The position numbers were made by a program, and so were the translations under genes. From Pseudomonadota bacterium (GTDB lineage Bacteria; Verrucomicrobiota; Verrucomicrobiia; Limisphaerales; SXTU01), in the NCBI GenBank assembly GCA_009922615.1, contig RFVF01000045.1, positions 1 through 38,096 of the forward strand: a DNA stretch of 38,096 nucleotides, in the 5' to 3' direction. Of this stretch, positions 7,470 to 16,166 are shown one piece after another. Numbering within the stretch: the stretch's first letter is position 1; every line of letters starts with the position of its first letter. The notes beneath the pieces were generated by a model, which was given only the letters and a program-made list of their open reading frames with translations, had not been told where the DNA came from and ran no database searches.

Positions 7470-8555
7470 ATGAATCGAATCCTGCTCCTCGCCGCCGCGC
7501 TCGCCTTTGCCCACCCGACTCTGCGCGCCCAAGCCCCGGAAGACGCCGACGCGTTGCTCGATCGCCTGACCCAGGCCGCGCAACCGCCCAAGCCGCCGGC
7601 CGAATGGGCGGGCCGCCTGCCTTCGCCGGAGGAACTGGCGGCGTTTCGCGCGAAGCAGGCGGAGAGCGCCGGGCGGGCGGCTGATCTGGCGGCGGAGTTT
7701 CTTACGCGGTTTCCGGCACACGCCAAGGCTGCCGAGGTGCGCGAGCAGCGGCATCAGGCCTTGTCCAGTGCGGTGCAGAAGGGCGACGCGAAACGGGCGG
7801 AGCAACTGGACAAGCTGGAAGAGCAAATCCTGGCCGATCCGAAGCTCTCGGCCGAAGACAAGTTCCGTCTGCGGATGCGCGCCGTGGACCGGCGGGCGGG
7901 ATTGAAGCAGAGCGAAGGGATGGCCGTGATGCTGGCTGAGTTTGAGAAAGGAGCGCGCGCATTGCAAAAAGAGTTCCCGGAGCGGAAGGAAGTGTTTGAG
8001 ATGCTTTATGCTGTCGCGATGCGCTCGGATGGGCCGAAGGCGGCGGCGATTGCGAAGGAGATTGCTGCCAGCGCCGCTGACCCGCAGGTGAAAGAGGCGG
8101 CTGCCACCCTACTCAAAAAATCGGAGCGCATCGGCAAAGCCATCAAGCTGGAGTTCACCGCCGTGGACGGGCGCAAGGTGGACCTGGCCAAGCTCAAGGG
8201 CAAGGTCGTGCTCATCGATTTCTGGGCGACGTGGTGCGGGCCGTGCGTGGCCGAGCTGCCGAATGTGAAGGCGGCCTATGAAAAGCTAAACCCGAAAGGT
8301 TTCGAGGTCATCGGCATCAGTCTCGACGACGACAAGGCCGCGCTGCTGGCACTGGTGAAGCACAAGCAGTTGCCTTGGCCGCAATTCTTCGAGTCGGAGA
8401 AGGATGAAAACCGTTACGCAAAGGAGTTCGACATCTCCGCCATTCCCGCGATGTGGCTGGTGGACAAACAGGGCCGGCTCGTGGACATGAATGCGCGCGA
8501 TGGCCTAGAGAAAAAAGTCGAGAAGCTGCTGGAGGAAACGAAAGCGGCCAAGTAG
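7470..8555 (+). CDS. TlpA/ResA-type thioredoxin with long N-terminal helical region
   Basis: A 361-residue exported thiol-disulfide oxidoreductase. The ATG at 7470 is chosen because it gives a clean signal peptide (MNRILLLAAALAFA, ending near residue 20); the same frame is open further upstream, but there it overlaps the preceding gene. Residues about 25-215 are mostly charged helix with no family I recognise. Residues about 222-361 form the thioredoxin fold with the active site WCGPC (C256 and C259) and a cis-proline in AIPAM (P326). TlpA-like proteins usually keep cysteines reduced outside the cytoplasm, for example for cytochrome c maturation, which would suit the CxxCH proteins elsewhere in this window. 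The N-terminal region may be a dimerisation or partner-binding module. It converges with the next gene, stops 12 bp apart. Confidence 0.92.
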   Translation: MNRILLLAAALAFAHPTLRAQAPEDADALLDRLTQAAQPPKPPAEWAGRLPSPEELAAFRAKQAESAGRAADLAAEFLTRFPAHAKAAEVREQRHQALSSAVQKGDAKRAEQLDKLEEQILADPKLSAEDKFRLRMRAVDRRAGLKQSEGMAVMLAEFEKGARALQKEFPERKEVFEMLYAVAMRSDGPKAAAIAKEIAASAADPQVKEAAATLLKKSERIGKAIKLEFTAVDGRKVDLAKLKGKVVLIDFWATWCGPCVAELPNVKAAYEKLNPKGFEVIGISLDDDKAALLALVKHKQLPWPQFFESEKDENRYAKEFDISAIPAMWLVDKQGRLVDMNARDGLEKKVEKLLEETKAAK

Positions 8556-8567
8556 TTCCGCCGAAGC

Positions 8568-9785
8568 TCAGAACAACCGCGTGGATTCTTCGCGGCGAAT
8601 GGGCTTCTCGAATTGGTCGGTGGCGAACTCAACCTTGAAGCGCGAATCATCCGGCCGCAGCGCGCGCGTCTGCACCCGCCAGGTGGCGACTTGTTTGCCG
8701 TCGAGCGAGGGCAGGGGACTCATCTTGATCGTGCGGCCAATCGCCTGCACCGGCGTGCTGCCGGAGCCCGACACGAACTCCTGGCTGTCCGGCACGGTGC
8801 AAACCACGCGGATGCCGGTGCCGGTCTGGTTGCCCTGGTTGGTGACGGTGATGACGTAATTCACCGGCTTGCCAATCTCCACGGGGTCTTCGAGGTCGAT
8901 CACTTCCACCAACACGGCATAAACTCCGAGGACTTGCGTGTGGCATTCGCAATTGGCCTGACCGGCGAGCGTGCCAATGGCCACGGGCCGAAACTCCATC
9001 CGGCCGGGACGCTCCGTGGTGAAAACAGCGGTGAATTCGCGGAGCGAATTGGTGGCCAGACCGGCGACTTCCCACGTGACTCGGTCCAAGATGGCCTCCC
9101 CGCCTTCAGTGGCGCTGACGAAACTGGCTCCCGGCGGGATCGGTAGTGCGATGCTGGTTCGTGATTCCGCGCCGTCACCGGTGTTTTTCAATGCGACCGT
9201 CACCTTGATCGGACGGCCGGTGAATTGCCGGTCGGGTGCATTGCATTGCAGGGCCAGCGCAGGCATGGGAATGGGCGCGGGGCCGAGATCTTCGAGGAAG
9301 AAATTACTGCACGGTTTGGGAATCACACAGCGATAGAGGCGACCTTTGGACGAGAAATTAAACGCATAGGCTTCGACGGGGGCTTCGCCGGCCCAGATCA
9401 CGTTGCGCAGGCAGATGGCCGCGCCGTTCTTGCGCGAGGACATGAATGGCATTCGTGTGCCGACGGGGATTTTTCCCTCGATCACTTCTGCGGTCAGACC
9501 AGCCCGACGGAGGTCCTGCAAGTCGCCAGACCAGCCCCATTGCTGAAGCACCACGCCGAAGTCGGGCCAAAGTTTCTCGTCCCGAAAGCGCGCGCGCAGA
9601 TCGTCGACCGTGTGCATGGTAGGCGCGAAGCGTGTCGCCGGGTGGCCCAGCCGCGTGGCGCGATGCTCCTCGGCCCGGCCGAGCGAGGTCAGCGCCAGCA
9701 GCCCGACGAGGAAAAGGACGAGTGTGGTGGCGAAGCGTTGCACGGGCGCTAAAATCCCGAAACGCCCGCCAAGAGACCAGTTCAT
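8568..9785 (-). CDS. Exported DUF11-type repeat protein
   Basis: A 405-residue exported protein. The ATG at 9785 starts a basic N-terminus followed by a hydrophobic stretch (about residues 19-35) ending in GRA-EE, a probable signal peptide cut near 38. The middle region (about 50-160) contains several cysteines (CLRN, CVIPKPC, LQCN, CECH), possibly disulfide-bonded. The second half has two immunoglobulin-like segments of the DUF11/'conserved repeat' kind: TVALKNTGDG..SIALPIPPGA and ITVTNQGNQTGTGI..CTVPDSQEFVSGSG. Such domains are found in surface and envelope proteins. A role on the cell surface is likely; no enzyme motif is visible. It is divergent from the S41-like gene across 99 bp. Confidence 0.82.
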   Translation of the reverse strand: MNWSLGGRFGILAPVQRFATTLVLFLVGLLALTSLGRAEEHRATRLGHPATRFAPTMHTVDDLRARFRDEKLWPDFGVVLQQWGWSGDLQDLRRAGLTAEVIEGKIPVGTRMPFMSSRKNGAAICLRNVIWAGEAPVEAYAFNFSSKGRLYRCVIPKPCSNFFLEDLGPAPIPMPALALQCNAPDRQFTGRPIKVTVALKNTGDGAESRTSIALPIPPGASFVSATEGGEAILDRVTWEVAGLATNSLREFTAVFTTERPGRMEFRPVAIGTLAGQANCECHTQVLGVYAVLVEVIDLEDPVEIGKPVNYVITVTNQGNQTGTGIRVVCTVPDSQEFVSGSGSTPVQAIGRTIKMSPLPSLDGKQVATWRVQTRALRPDDSRFKVEFATDQFEKPIRREESTRLF

Positions 9786-9884
9786 AATGGAAATTTCCAG
9801 TCGCACCGAGGGAAAGCATTTGCGTGTGCTGGCGGGGCGGCAGACTATCGGGCGCGTTCCACCCCGCAGGCGGGGCCACTCACT
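9786..9884. promoter_or_regulatory. Divergent intergenic region with palindrome and hairpin
   Basis: This 99-bp gap must hold signals for both the leftward DUF11-type gene and the rightward S41-like gene. It contains a 12-bp perfect palindrome, TGGAAATTTCCA (9788-9799), 2-3 nt before the leftward ATG. It also has a short GC hairpin, CCCCGC-AG-GCGGGG (9862-9875), 9 nt before the rightward ATG. Either could be an operator or affect initiation, but palindromes of this size are expected by chance several times in 38 kb. No clear -35/-10 pair was seen. Confidence 0.3.
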
Positions 9885-10913
9885 ATGAGACGTTTCGCAC
9901 TTGTCACTGGACTGCTGGCTTTTCTGCCCGGCAGCGAACTCGCCGCCGCCACTAATAATCAACCGCCGTTCCGGGAGGTTTACGAAATCGTCCGCACCAA
10001 CCTCGGCGGCCTGCCGCCGGAGGCGGTGGATCGCGCTGCGTTGAAGGGCTTGCTGAACCAGCTCGAAGGCCAGGTCGTGCTGGACGATCAGGCCGTCGGC
10101 CCCGCGAGCGCTTCGACCGGGCCGGTGGTGAGCAAGACCGCCGTGTTCGACGAGGCCTACGGGTATGTCCGTGTTCATCACGCAGGACCGAAACTGGACG
10201 AAGCGTTTGGCGCGGAGTTCGGCAAGTTGAATGGCGCCGGGAAGCTGAAGGGCCTGGTGCTCGATCTTCGTTACGCTGGCGGCGTGGATGAGAAGTCCGC
10301 CGCGCGCACGGTGGATCGGTTCCTGGCCGCCGAGAAAACACTCGTGACGGTCAATGGCGAACCGATCCGTTCGACGGCCAAGACCAATGCGCTCCAGTTG
10401 CCGCTGGCGATCTTGGTGAACCAGCACACCAGCGGGGCTGCGGAGTTGCTGGCCGCGCTGCTGCGCGATAACCGTGCCGGTCTGCTCATTGGCGCTGCGA
10501 CCACTGGCGGCGCGCGGCAGTTCAAGGAATTTACCTTGAGCACCGGACAGCGGCTGCGCGTGGCCGACGGGGGAACGAAGGTGGCCGGCAATCTGTTGCT
10601 GCCCGCCACCGGACTCCGTCCTGATATTGGCGTCAACGTCGGAGCCGAAGAGGAACAGGCGTTTTACACGGAACCCTACCGGAGCCTGGCACGCGGGAAG
10701 TCCGGCCCGGAAGTCGCCGGCAAGAGCGGGGGACAGGGACGGTTGAACGAAGCCGAACTCGTCCGGCGGATGAAGGAAGGCCAAAGCCTCGAAACCGCGA
10801 TGTCCGGCGGCGTGCCGGCAGTTGCCACGCCGCAAGTGCGCGACCCCGCGCTGGCCCGCGCGCTGGATTTGTTGAAAGGCATCGCTGCCGTGCGGCAGTC
10901 ACGCAACCCGTGA
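9885..10913 (+). CDS. S41 peptidase-like protein, catalytic lysine apparently missing
   Basis: A 342-residue exported protein with a signal peptide (about 1-22). The core matches the tail-specific protease (S41) fold without a PDZ domain: LKGLVLDLRYAGG (121-133), LAILVNQHTSGAAELLAALL (nucleophile serine at S183), then IGAATTGGARQF (202-213). In active members the last block reads roughly T-x-GKG and supplies the catalytic lysine; here that position is G209. The Ser/Lys dyad therefore seems incomplete, suggesting a non-catalytic scaffold or substrate-binding protein, unless another lysine (for instance K214) takes over. The C-terminal 90 residues (after GVNVGAEEEQ) are helical and not recognisable. 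It converges with the C13-like gene of the operon, with 7 bp between the stop codons. Confidence 0.8.
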   Translation: MRRFALVTGLLAFLPGSELAAATNNQPPFREVYEIVRTNLGGLPPEAVDRAALKGLLNQLEGQVVLDDQAVGPASASTGPVVSKTAVFDEAYGYVRVHHAGPKLDEAFGAEFGKLNGAGKLKGLVLDLRYAGGVDEKSAARTVDRFLAAEKTLVTVNGEPIRSTAKTNALQLPLAILVNQHTSGAAELLAALLRDNRAGLLIGAATTGGARQFKEFTLSTGQRLRVADGGTKVAGNLLLPATGLRPDIGVNVGAEEEQAFYTEPYRSLARGKSGPEVAGKSGGQGRLNEAELVRRMKEGQSLETAMSGGVPAVATPQVRDPALARALDLLKGIAAVRQSRNP

Positions 10914-10920
10914 GGTGAAC

Positions 10921-11871
10921 TCACCTGGCTGTCTGATACAACCGGGCCAGATCCAACAGCAGCGGCTCCAGCAACTGGTAATACTCCGGCTCGGGCAACT
11001 CAGTTTTCCGGTCGCGCAGTTTACCGATGGCGAGCTCCAATTCGTCTCGTTTCGCCCGCACTGAGGCCGGCAGTTTTCGTTCCTGTTCACTGCGCACCAG
11101 CACGAACTGGTGTGCGCGGCGCCCGTCCGCAGTTGCACCGTCCTTCGCTTTCTTCACGGCCCGCACACCGCGAAACCAATCCGCCGGCGTGCCGAGCCCA
11201 TCACCATTGTCATCAAGCAGCGCATGCTCCGTCGCAAGCCGGCCCTCCGTCGTGTAGAACTCCGAGACCCGGCTGCTGGCCAGCAGGTAAGCCTCCAGCA
11301 ACGAAGTCTGTCCATCCTTGTCGAGGTCGGCGTCCGCGCTGCCAATGGCCTCGGCGAAGTAGCCGCCAAAGCGGCAGAAGTTCAGTTCGTTGCCGGTGCG
11401 TGTGGCCGTCACCACTACGCGGCCCGGAGCGGAGAGCGCGGCGAGAAACGGCGCGCTAGCGGAAGCGCAATTGACCACGGCCAACGATCGTTTGAACGGC
11501 TTGAGCCACTCGGCCAGCTCACCGGCGGTGAAATCCGGCCCGCGCAGATTAAACTTCGCCTCCTTGCCATCGAACGTGCCGTGCCCGAGTAGCACCAGCC
11601 AGACTTCACCCGTGCCTTCCTTCGGCTCGGCGGTGAGCGCGGCCTGAAATTCCGCGAGATCGTTGGTGCCGGCACCTTTCAGTCCGATGGAAATCAGCTT
11701 GGCCTCCGCCCGGCTCGCGGTTCGCTCCCATTTTGCGGCGGCGTCCGCAAACTGCCGGCCAAACTCCGCCTCGCCCGGCGCGCCCACCAGCACGAAGACG
11801 GTGGGCCTGTCGGCCGTTGCCGCACAGGCAAGACACAGGCTGGCGAACCAAATGGAAAGGCAGAGCTTCAC
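10921..11871 (-). CDS. Exported C13/caspase-like cysteine peptidase with two calcium-loop motifs
   Basis: A 316-residue probable clan CD cysteine peptidase. The GTG start at 11871 overlaps the stop of the upstream vWA gene as GTGA, a usual coupling arrangement, and gives a signal peptide (KLCLSIWFASLCLAC). The core has the clan layout: strand WLVLLGHG with the catalytic histidine H97, then strand SLAVVNCAS with the nucleophile C135. After the core come two EF-hand-like loops: D182/D184/D186/G187/E193 and D220/N222/D224/G225/D231. The C-terminal 75 residues are charged and helical. The family includes legumain- and caspase-like enzymes, some calcium-activated. It is the last gene of the MoxR operon-like run, so it may process or regulate envelope partners encoded with it. 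The substrate is unknown. Confidence 0.8.
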   Translation of the reverse strand: MKLCLSIWFASLCLACAATADRPTVFVLVGAPGEAEFGRQFADAAAKWERTASRAEAKLISIGLKGAGTNDLAEFQAALTAEPKEGTGEVWLVLLGHGTFDGKEAKFNLRGPDFTAGELAEWLKPFKRSLAVVNCASASAPFLAALSAPGRVVVTATRTGNELNFCRFGGYFAEAIGSADADLDKDGQTSLLEAYLLASSRVSEFYTTEGRLATEHALLDDNGDGLGTPADWFRGVRAVKKAKDGATADGRRAHQFVLVRSEQERKLPASVRAKRDELELAIGKLRDRKTELPEPEYYQLLEPLLLDLARLYQTAR

Positions 11872-14237
11872 GGCAAACCTCGCGTTCTCCGCAGACCCCA
11901 CTCGGCCACGAAACAAAGCAGCGCGAAGGCGAAGACCAGTGGTTGATCCCACAGCGGATAGGTCCACGCTTCGGTGATGGGCGATTTCAAGTGCGGCAGG
12001 CGGGCGGCGAACGCACCCAGGCCGCTTACCTCCACGACTTCGCCACCAGTCTGCTTCGCGATGGCTTCGAGCAACGGCCGGTTCGGTTTCAACGATTTGA
12101 ATTCTTCGGCGGCCAGATCGGTGGTCCAGCCAGCGACCGCCGTTCCGACCTCGGTGCCCGCGCTGTTCGTCACGGCGGCGGTGACGTGGTAGCCGCCGGT
12201 TTCGTGCGGCACAAAGGTAGCGGTGTAAAGACCCGGCTCGCGCGTGGACGCCTCGGCGGGCAGGCGAATGGCGGGCGCGTTGCTCACGCCACCCAGCACG
12301 GGCCGGACGTTGAGCGCGATGGTGGCGTTGTCCAGGGCCAGAAATTTCGCGTCGCGCACCCGGACCTGTAATTCCACGGATTGATTCGCATCGCCCGGCT
12401 TCGGTTGCACCGTCAGCTCCACCCGGTTTGGCACGTCGGCCACGAGCCAGCGCGTGAGCTGCCGCCACGCCTTGTCCATGTCGGCATGCGTCTCGGGATT
12501 GAGCAGGCCCCAGCGCCAGACATCGCCGAGCGTCACCACCGCCGTGCGCCCGTGACCGAAACGTTGCACCGCGATGGCCGGATGAACGCTGCCGTCTGCA
12601 TCCGTCACCGTGGCAATGGAACTCGCGCCGGGTTTGAGCTCGCGCACTTCGTTGACGAGTGTAAAGCCGGGCATCGCTTCGAGGCGGGTTTTCTCGGCGC
12701 TCTCGGTGGTGCGCAATCGCGCCCACGCCTGCAACCAGCCCTCGCGCGTCAGCCCGAGCCGCGAGGCCTCGCGGGCTTTCACTTGCGGCGTGCGGTCCAG
12801 ATACACCGGCAACATGTCGCCGATGGGCGTGCGGAGGTAGCCGCCTTCATGGAAACTCTCCATGCCGCCCAACATGAGAAAACCACCGCCGCGCTCGCTC
12901 ACGAAGCGTTGCAGCAGCGCCTTCTGCTCGGTCGAGAAAAACTCCGCCTCCAGATCGTCCACGATGACCGCGTGGTAGGCGAACAGTTCCTCGGGCGTGC
13001 TGGGGAATCCCTTGGCCAATTCTTCGGCGTCCTTCGTGTTCAGCCGCACCAGCACGGGCTGATCGTAGCGTTGGATTTCCTCCTTCGACTGGTTGCCAAA
13101 GCCTCGGAAAAGCGGATTGGAGGACTCGCCTACACGACCACGGAAATCAAACTTCGGCTCGCGCTTGGCGATGCGGATCAAGCCGACGAGGCCCAACTGA
13201 TCGTCCTCGGCCAACGCGCGGTTGAGAAACTTGAATTCCCAGTTCGGCCGGCCGCTCACGTAGAGAATGCGAAACGGCCCGCGACCCTGATCCACGGTGA
13301 TGACACGCGTGTTGTTGGCCAGCGTCGCCTCAGCGGAGATTTTCGCGTTTTTGAACTGTTCTTCCGAGCCCTGTGCTCCGACGCGCATCCGATAGAATGA
13401 GACACCTTTCTGCTCTGGCTTGAGTTGGAATCGAAACGCGAGCGCTTCGCCATCCCGACGCACGCGCTGAGTTTGCTGGTCGATCACTTTGCCAGCTGTA
13501 TCGAGCAACTCCGCCTTCACGTCCGAGCCGACGTAGCCGCTGGCTACCGCCTCGGCCTGGATTGTCACGGGGGAGTCTTCGAATGAGGTCTGTGTGACGC
13601 CGACGTTGATGAGCGCGATATCGCGGTCGGCATCCTCGCGCCCGAAGACCACCGGATAAACCGGCGGCAACCCTTTGAGGTCCGGCAGTTCACCCGCGAT
13701 GTCCGTGGCGTTGCCATCCGTCAGCAAGACAATGCCGGCCATAGGTCGGCCGGCGAGCCGCTCGCGCAAGGTGGCCAGTGCGGAACCGATGGCCGAGGAA
13801 CGTCCGTCAAAATTCAGCTCCACAAAATCCGTGCTGGGCTGGAGGCGTGAATCAAACACATAGCCGCGCAACTCGAAGTTCTCACGCAACTTGGTGAGCC
13901 AGTCGGCACCCTTGCCGGCGACGGTATCGCGCAATAATTCCGCGCGGCTCTGGGGATTGCCCCGGTCATGGATTTGCATGCCCTGGCTGTTGTCGGCGAC
14001 GACGGCAATCACATTCGCACCCGGCTTGGCGCGCTGGCCCGTCCACATCGGCTCCAGCAGACAGAGGATCAATGCGGTGAAGCCGAGCACCTTGAGCAGT
14101 GCACACACGGCGCGAAGGCCGCGATCGGCCTTGGCCCGCGCGTAGCCCCAGATCAACGCTCCGGCTCCGAGTGCCGTCAGCAACAGCACCGGGAGCAGCC
14201 AGTCCCTTCCGGAAAATGTAAGCGAAGCGATGATCAC
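11868..14237 (-). CDS. Membrane vWA and amidotransferase-like protein
   Basis: A 789-residue membrane protein. The GTG at 14237 is the start; no in-frame ATG lies nearby upstream. Two transmembrane helices come first (about 13-31 and 43-61). A vWA domain follows, with VIAVVADNSQGM (76-87) and LLTDGNATD (171-179). The metal-site motif DxSxS reads D82-N-S84-Q-G86, so the last serine is replaced. Next come Ig-like segments (about 205-330) and a glutamine-amidotransferase-like domain (about 330-610) with a FLMLGGMESF strand-turn but no obvious catalytic cysteine. More beta-sandwich follows, and a C-terminal transmembrane helix (about 762-780). Proteins of this architecture are common in MoxR/BatA operons of PVC bacteria, where they are thought to sit in the inner membrane with the soluble part outside. 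The reaction, if any, is unknown. Confidence 0.88.
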   Translation of the reverse strand: MIIASLTFSGRDWLLPVLLLTALGAGALIWGYARAKADRGLRAVCALLKVLGFTALILCLLEPMWTGQRAKPGANVIAVVADNSQGMQIHDRGNPQSRAELLRDTVAGKGADWLTKLRENFELRGYVFDSRLQPSTDFVELNFDGRSSAIGSALATLRERLAGRPMAGIVLLTDGNATDIAGELPDLKGLPPVYPVVFGREDADRDIALINVGVTQTSFEDSPVTIQAEAVASGYVGSDVKAELLDTAGKVIDQQTQRVRRDGEALAFRFQLKPEQKGVSFYRMRVGAQGSEEQFKNAKISAEATLANNTRVITVDQGRGPFRILYVSGRPNWEFKFLNRALAEDDQLGLVGLIRIAKREPKFDFRGRVGESSNPLFRGFGNQSKEEIQRYDQPVLVRLNTKDAEELAKGFPSTPEELFAYHAVIVDDLEAEFFSTEQKALLQRFVSERGGGFLMLGGMESFHEGGYLRTPIGDMLPVYLDRTPQVKAREASRLGLTREGWLQAWARLRTTESAEKTRLEAMPGFTLVNEVRELKPGASSIATVTDADGSVHPAIAVQRFGHGRTAVVTLGDVWRWGLLNPETHADMDKAWRQLTRWLVADVPNRVELTVQPKPGDANQSVELQVRVRDAKFLALDNATIALNVRPVLGGVSNAPAIRLPAEASTREPGLYTATFVPHETGGYHVTAAVTNSAGTEVGTAVAGWTTDLAAEEFKSLKPNRPLLEAIAKQTGGEVVEVSGLGAFAARLPHLKSPITEAWTYPLWDQPLVFAFALLCFVAEWGLRRTRGLP

Positions 14238-14273
14238 CGAACTAATTCGTAGCTGAACACAACGGTGCAGGTG

Positions 14274-16166
14274 TCATTTCCCGCCATCCTTGCCGAGGTT
14301 CTCATAATACTTCTTCACCAGCTCAGAGAACTTGCCCGGCACGGGGTCGCGGTCGATTGGCACCATCGCCTCGCGGTTGTCGCGCTTGGCGATCTCCTCC
14401 TCGATGCGCTGCTTCACTTCGACGAGCGGCTTGAGGATCTGCATCCGCACCAAATCCCATTTCGGCTCGGCGGCCTCGCGCTTGAACTCGACGCGCTGCA
14501 TCCGCAAGCGCTCGCGCACGGTCTGCAACTGGTTGCGCAGTTCGGTGGCATCCACCATTTCTTCAGCGTCGCGCAACCGATCGCTGAACTGATCGAAGCC
14601 GGCTCCGGTGATCGGCCCGGAGGCTTCCGTGCGGTCAGCGGCGTTGAAGTTGTTGAGGAAATTATCTCGCCCACCGCGCCGGTTGCCGCCAGCCTGATAC
14701 TCGCCGGAATGGGAGCCATCCGCCCCACCGCGCTGGCTGGCACTGGCAACGCCACCGTTACGATTGCGCTGGGCGGCATCGGTATCTTGGCCCTGGCCTT
14801 GTCCCCCGGACTTGCCCGCTTGCTTCCCAGCTTCCGGTGAAGGCTTGCCTTCCTGGCCGCCGGGTTGGCTGCCTTGTCCGGACTTCGTGCCCTCTTTTCC
14901 TTCGCTTGGTTTGCCTTCGCCCGGCTTGCCGCCCTGACCTGGTTTGCTCCCCTCTTTTCCTTCACCGGATTTGCTGGGTTGACCCGGTTTTCCCTGGCCT
15001 TCCCCCGGCTCCTTTCCGGCTTGTGCGTCGCCCGCCTTGCCTGCTTTTGTCGATTGACCTTCTTTCCCTTCGCCTGGCTTGGGTTCGATTGGCTTGCCTT
15101 CACCACCTTTGCCCGCCTGCTTGCCGGGCGCTTTGCCTTCGTCTCTAGTGGCTTGGCCTGGCTTCTCTTTGGGCTCGCCCGGCTGTGCTGCGGACTGGGC
15201 CTCGCCATCCGCTTTGGCCGACTTGCCTTCGCCGCGCGCGAGTTCACTTTCCAATTGCCGTGCGAGGCTATCCAAGGTCTTGGCGGCCTGCTTCAACGCC
15301 TCGGCCTCATCTCCGAGCACGCTCTCGGCGGCGCGCTCCACGCCGCGCTTGAGTTCATCGATGCTCTTGCGGGCGCGCTGTTCGACACTTGCCGCCGGGA
15401 GGTTCAGACCGTTCTTGGCGAGCTGCGATGCGATTTCCAGTGATTTCGTGCCGCCTGCTTCCGAAGCTTTCTCCAGCAGTTCGTTCAATCCTCGGGACAT
15501 CATGCCGCGCCGAACCAGCTCGTCTTTCGTCGCCTTCAAATTCTGCGCCTCTGCCTGCGCCTGCTTGCGGATCGCATCGTAGAGCTGGCGGTGCAGCACG
15601 GGCTCGGCATCCTCTGACTGCTCGGCGATCTGCGTCGCGCGCTCCATGAGATTGGCGAGGCGCTGGTTTTGTTCGGCGAGTTCCTTGGGCACCTCGGACT
15701 TCGCGTCCGGCTCGGTGAGCGACTTGCGCTTGCTCGACTGCGGCGTCGCATCCAATTCCTTGCCCAGTGCCTCCTGTTTTTGCGCGATGTCCCGTGCCTC
15801 CTGCCGGAGCTGCTTCATGTCCTCGGAGAACTGGCTCGCATTCTTTTTGCGCAAATCATCGCGCATCTCCTGCAAGTCCCGCTGCGTGCGCGTGCCGCTC
15901 GCCAGTGCCTGGGAGACATTGCCCTTCTCCATCTGCTCGGCGGCTTTCTGGGCGGCCTGGCGCGTCTGCTCCAGCTTGTTCTTCAGGTCCGCCATGCGCT
16001 GCTGGTTCTCGGGCTTCTCGGCGCGCTGCTTCAACTCATCCAGTTCCGCGAGCATCTGCTGCTCCTCCTCGCGCAAGCGCTTCAGGCGGCGGCGAATCTC
16101 CTCCTTCTCCGGCTCGGTCTTGGCCTCCTGCAATGCGGTCTGCAACTCCTTCAACCGTTCGTTCAA
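14274..16166 (-). CDS. Large coiled-coil protein with G/K/E/P-rich linker
   Basis: A 630-residue protein with no signal peptide or membrane helix of its own. Residues 1-310 are almost continuous charged helix with heptad character (NERLKELQTALQEAK, EEEQQMLAELDELKQ). Residues 311-500 are low-complexity Gly/Lys/Glu/Pro/Gln repeats of the GEGKEG kind. Residues about 520-625 form a compact conserved-looking helical C-terminus (EEMVDATELRNQLQ, ending KYYENLGKDGGK). I choose the TTG at 16166 because it overlaps the upstream stop as TTGA. The preceding 172-residue protein also ends in coiled coil, and the join reads naturally if the two were one chain. It may therefore be the long tail of a DUF4175-type protein now split over three genes. 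Function unknown; a scaffold at the membrane is a guess. Confidence 0.82.
   Translation of the reverse strand: MNERLKELQTALQEAKTEPEKEEIRRRLKRLREEEQQMLAELDELKQRAEKPENQQRMADLKNKLEQTRQAAQKAAEQMEKGNVSQALASGTRTQRDLQEMRDDLRKKNASQFSEDMKQLRQEARDIAQKQEALGKELDATPQSSKRKSLTEPDAKSEVPKELAEQNQRLANLMERATQIAEQSEDAEPVLHRQLYDAIRKQAQAEAQNLKATKDELVRRGMMSRGLNELLEKASEAGGTKSLEIASQLAKNGLNLPAASVEQRARKSIDELKRGVERAAESVLGDEAEALKQAAKTLDSLARQLESELARGEGKSAKADGEAQSAAQPGEPKEKPGQATRDEGKAPGKQAGKGGEGKPIEPKPGEGKEGQSTKAGKAGDAQAGKEPGEGQGKPGQPSKSGEGKEGSKPGQGGKPGEGKPSEGKEGTKSGQGSQPGGQEGKPSPEAGKQAGKSGGQGQGQDTDAAQRNRNGGVASASQRGGADGSHSGEYQAGGNRRGGRDNFLNNFNAADRTEASGPITGAGFDQFSDRLRDAEEMVDATELRNQLQTVRERLRMQRVEFKREAAEPKWDLVRMQILKPLVEVKQRIEEEIAKRDNREAMVPIDRDPVPGKFSELVKKYYENLGKDGGK
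14667..15236 (-). repeat. Low-complexity coding repeat (GEGK-type)
   Basis: This stretch encodes residues 311-500 of the coiled-coil protein. Short units such as GEGKEG, KPGEGK and GKPGQ recur irregularly, and the coding strand is strongly purine-rich. It is an intrinsically disordered linker rather than a regular tandem array; such tracts vary in length by slippage, so length differences between strains are likely. Confidence 0.8.

Noticed and set aside
9788..9799. TGGAAATTTCCA as an operator
   Set aside because: A 12-bp perfect palindrome should occur about nine times by chance in 38 kb; kept only as a note in the intergenic entry.
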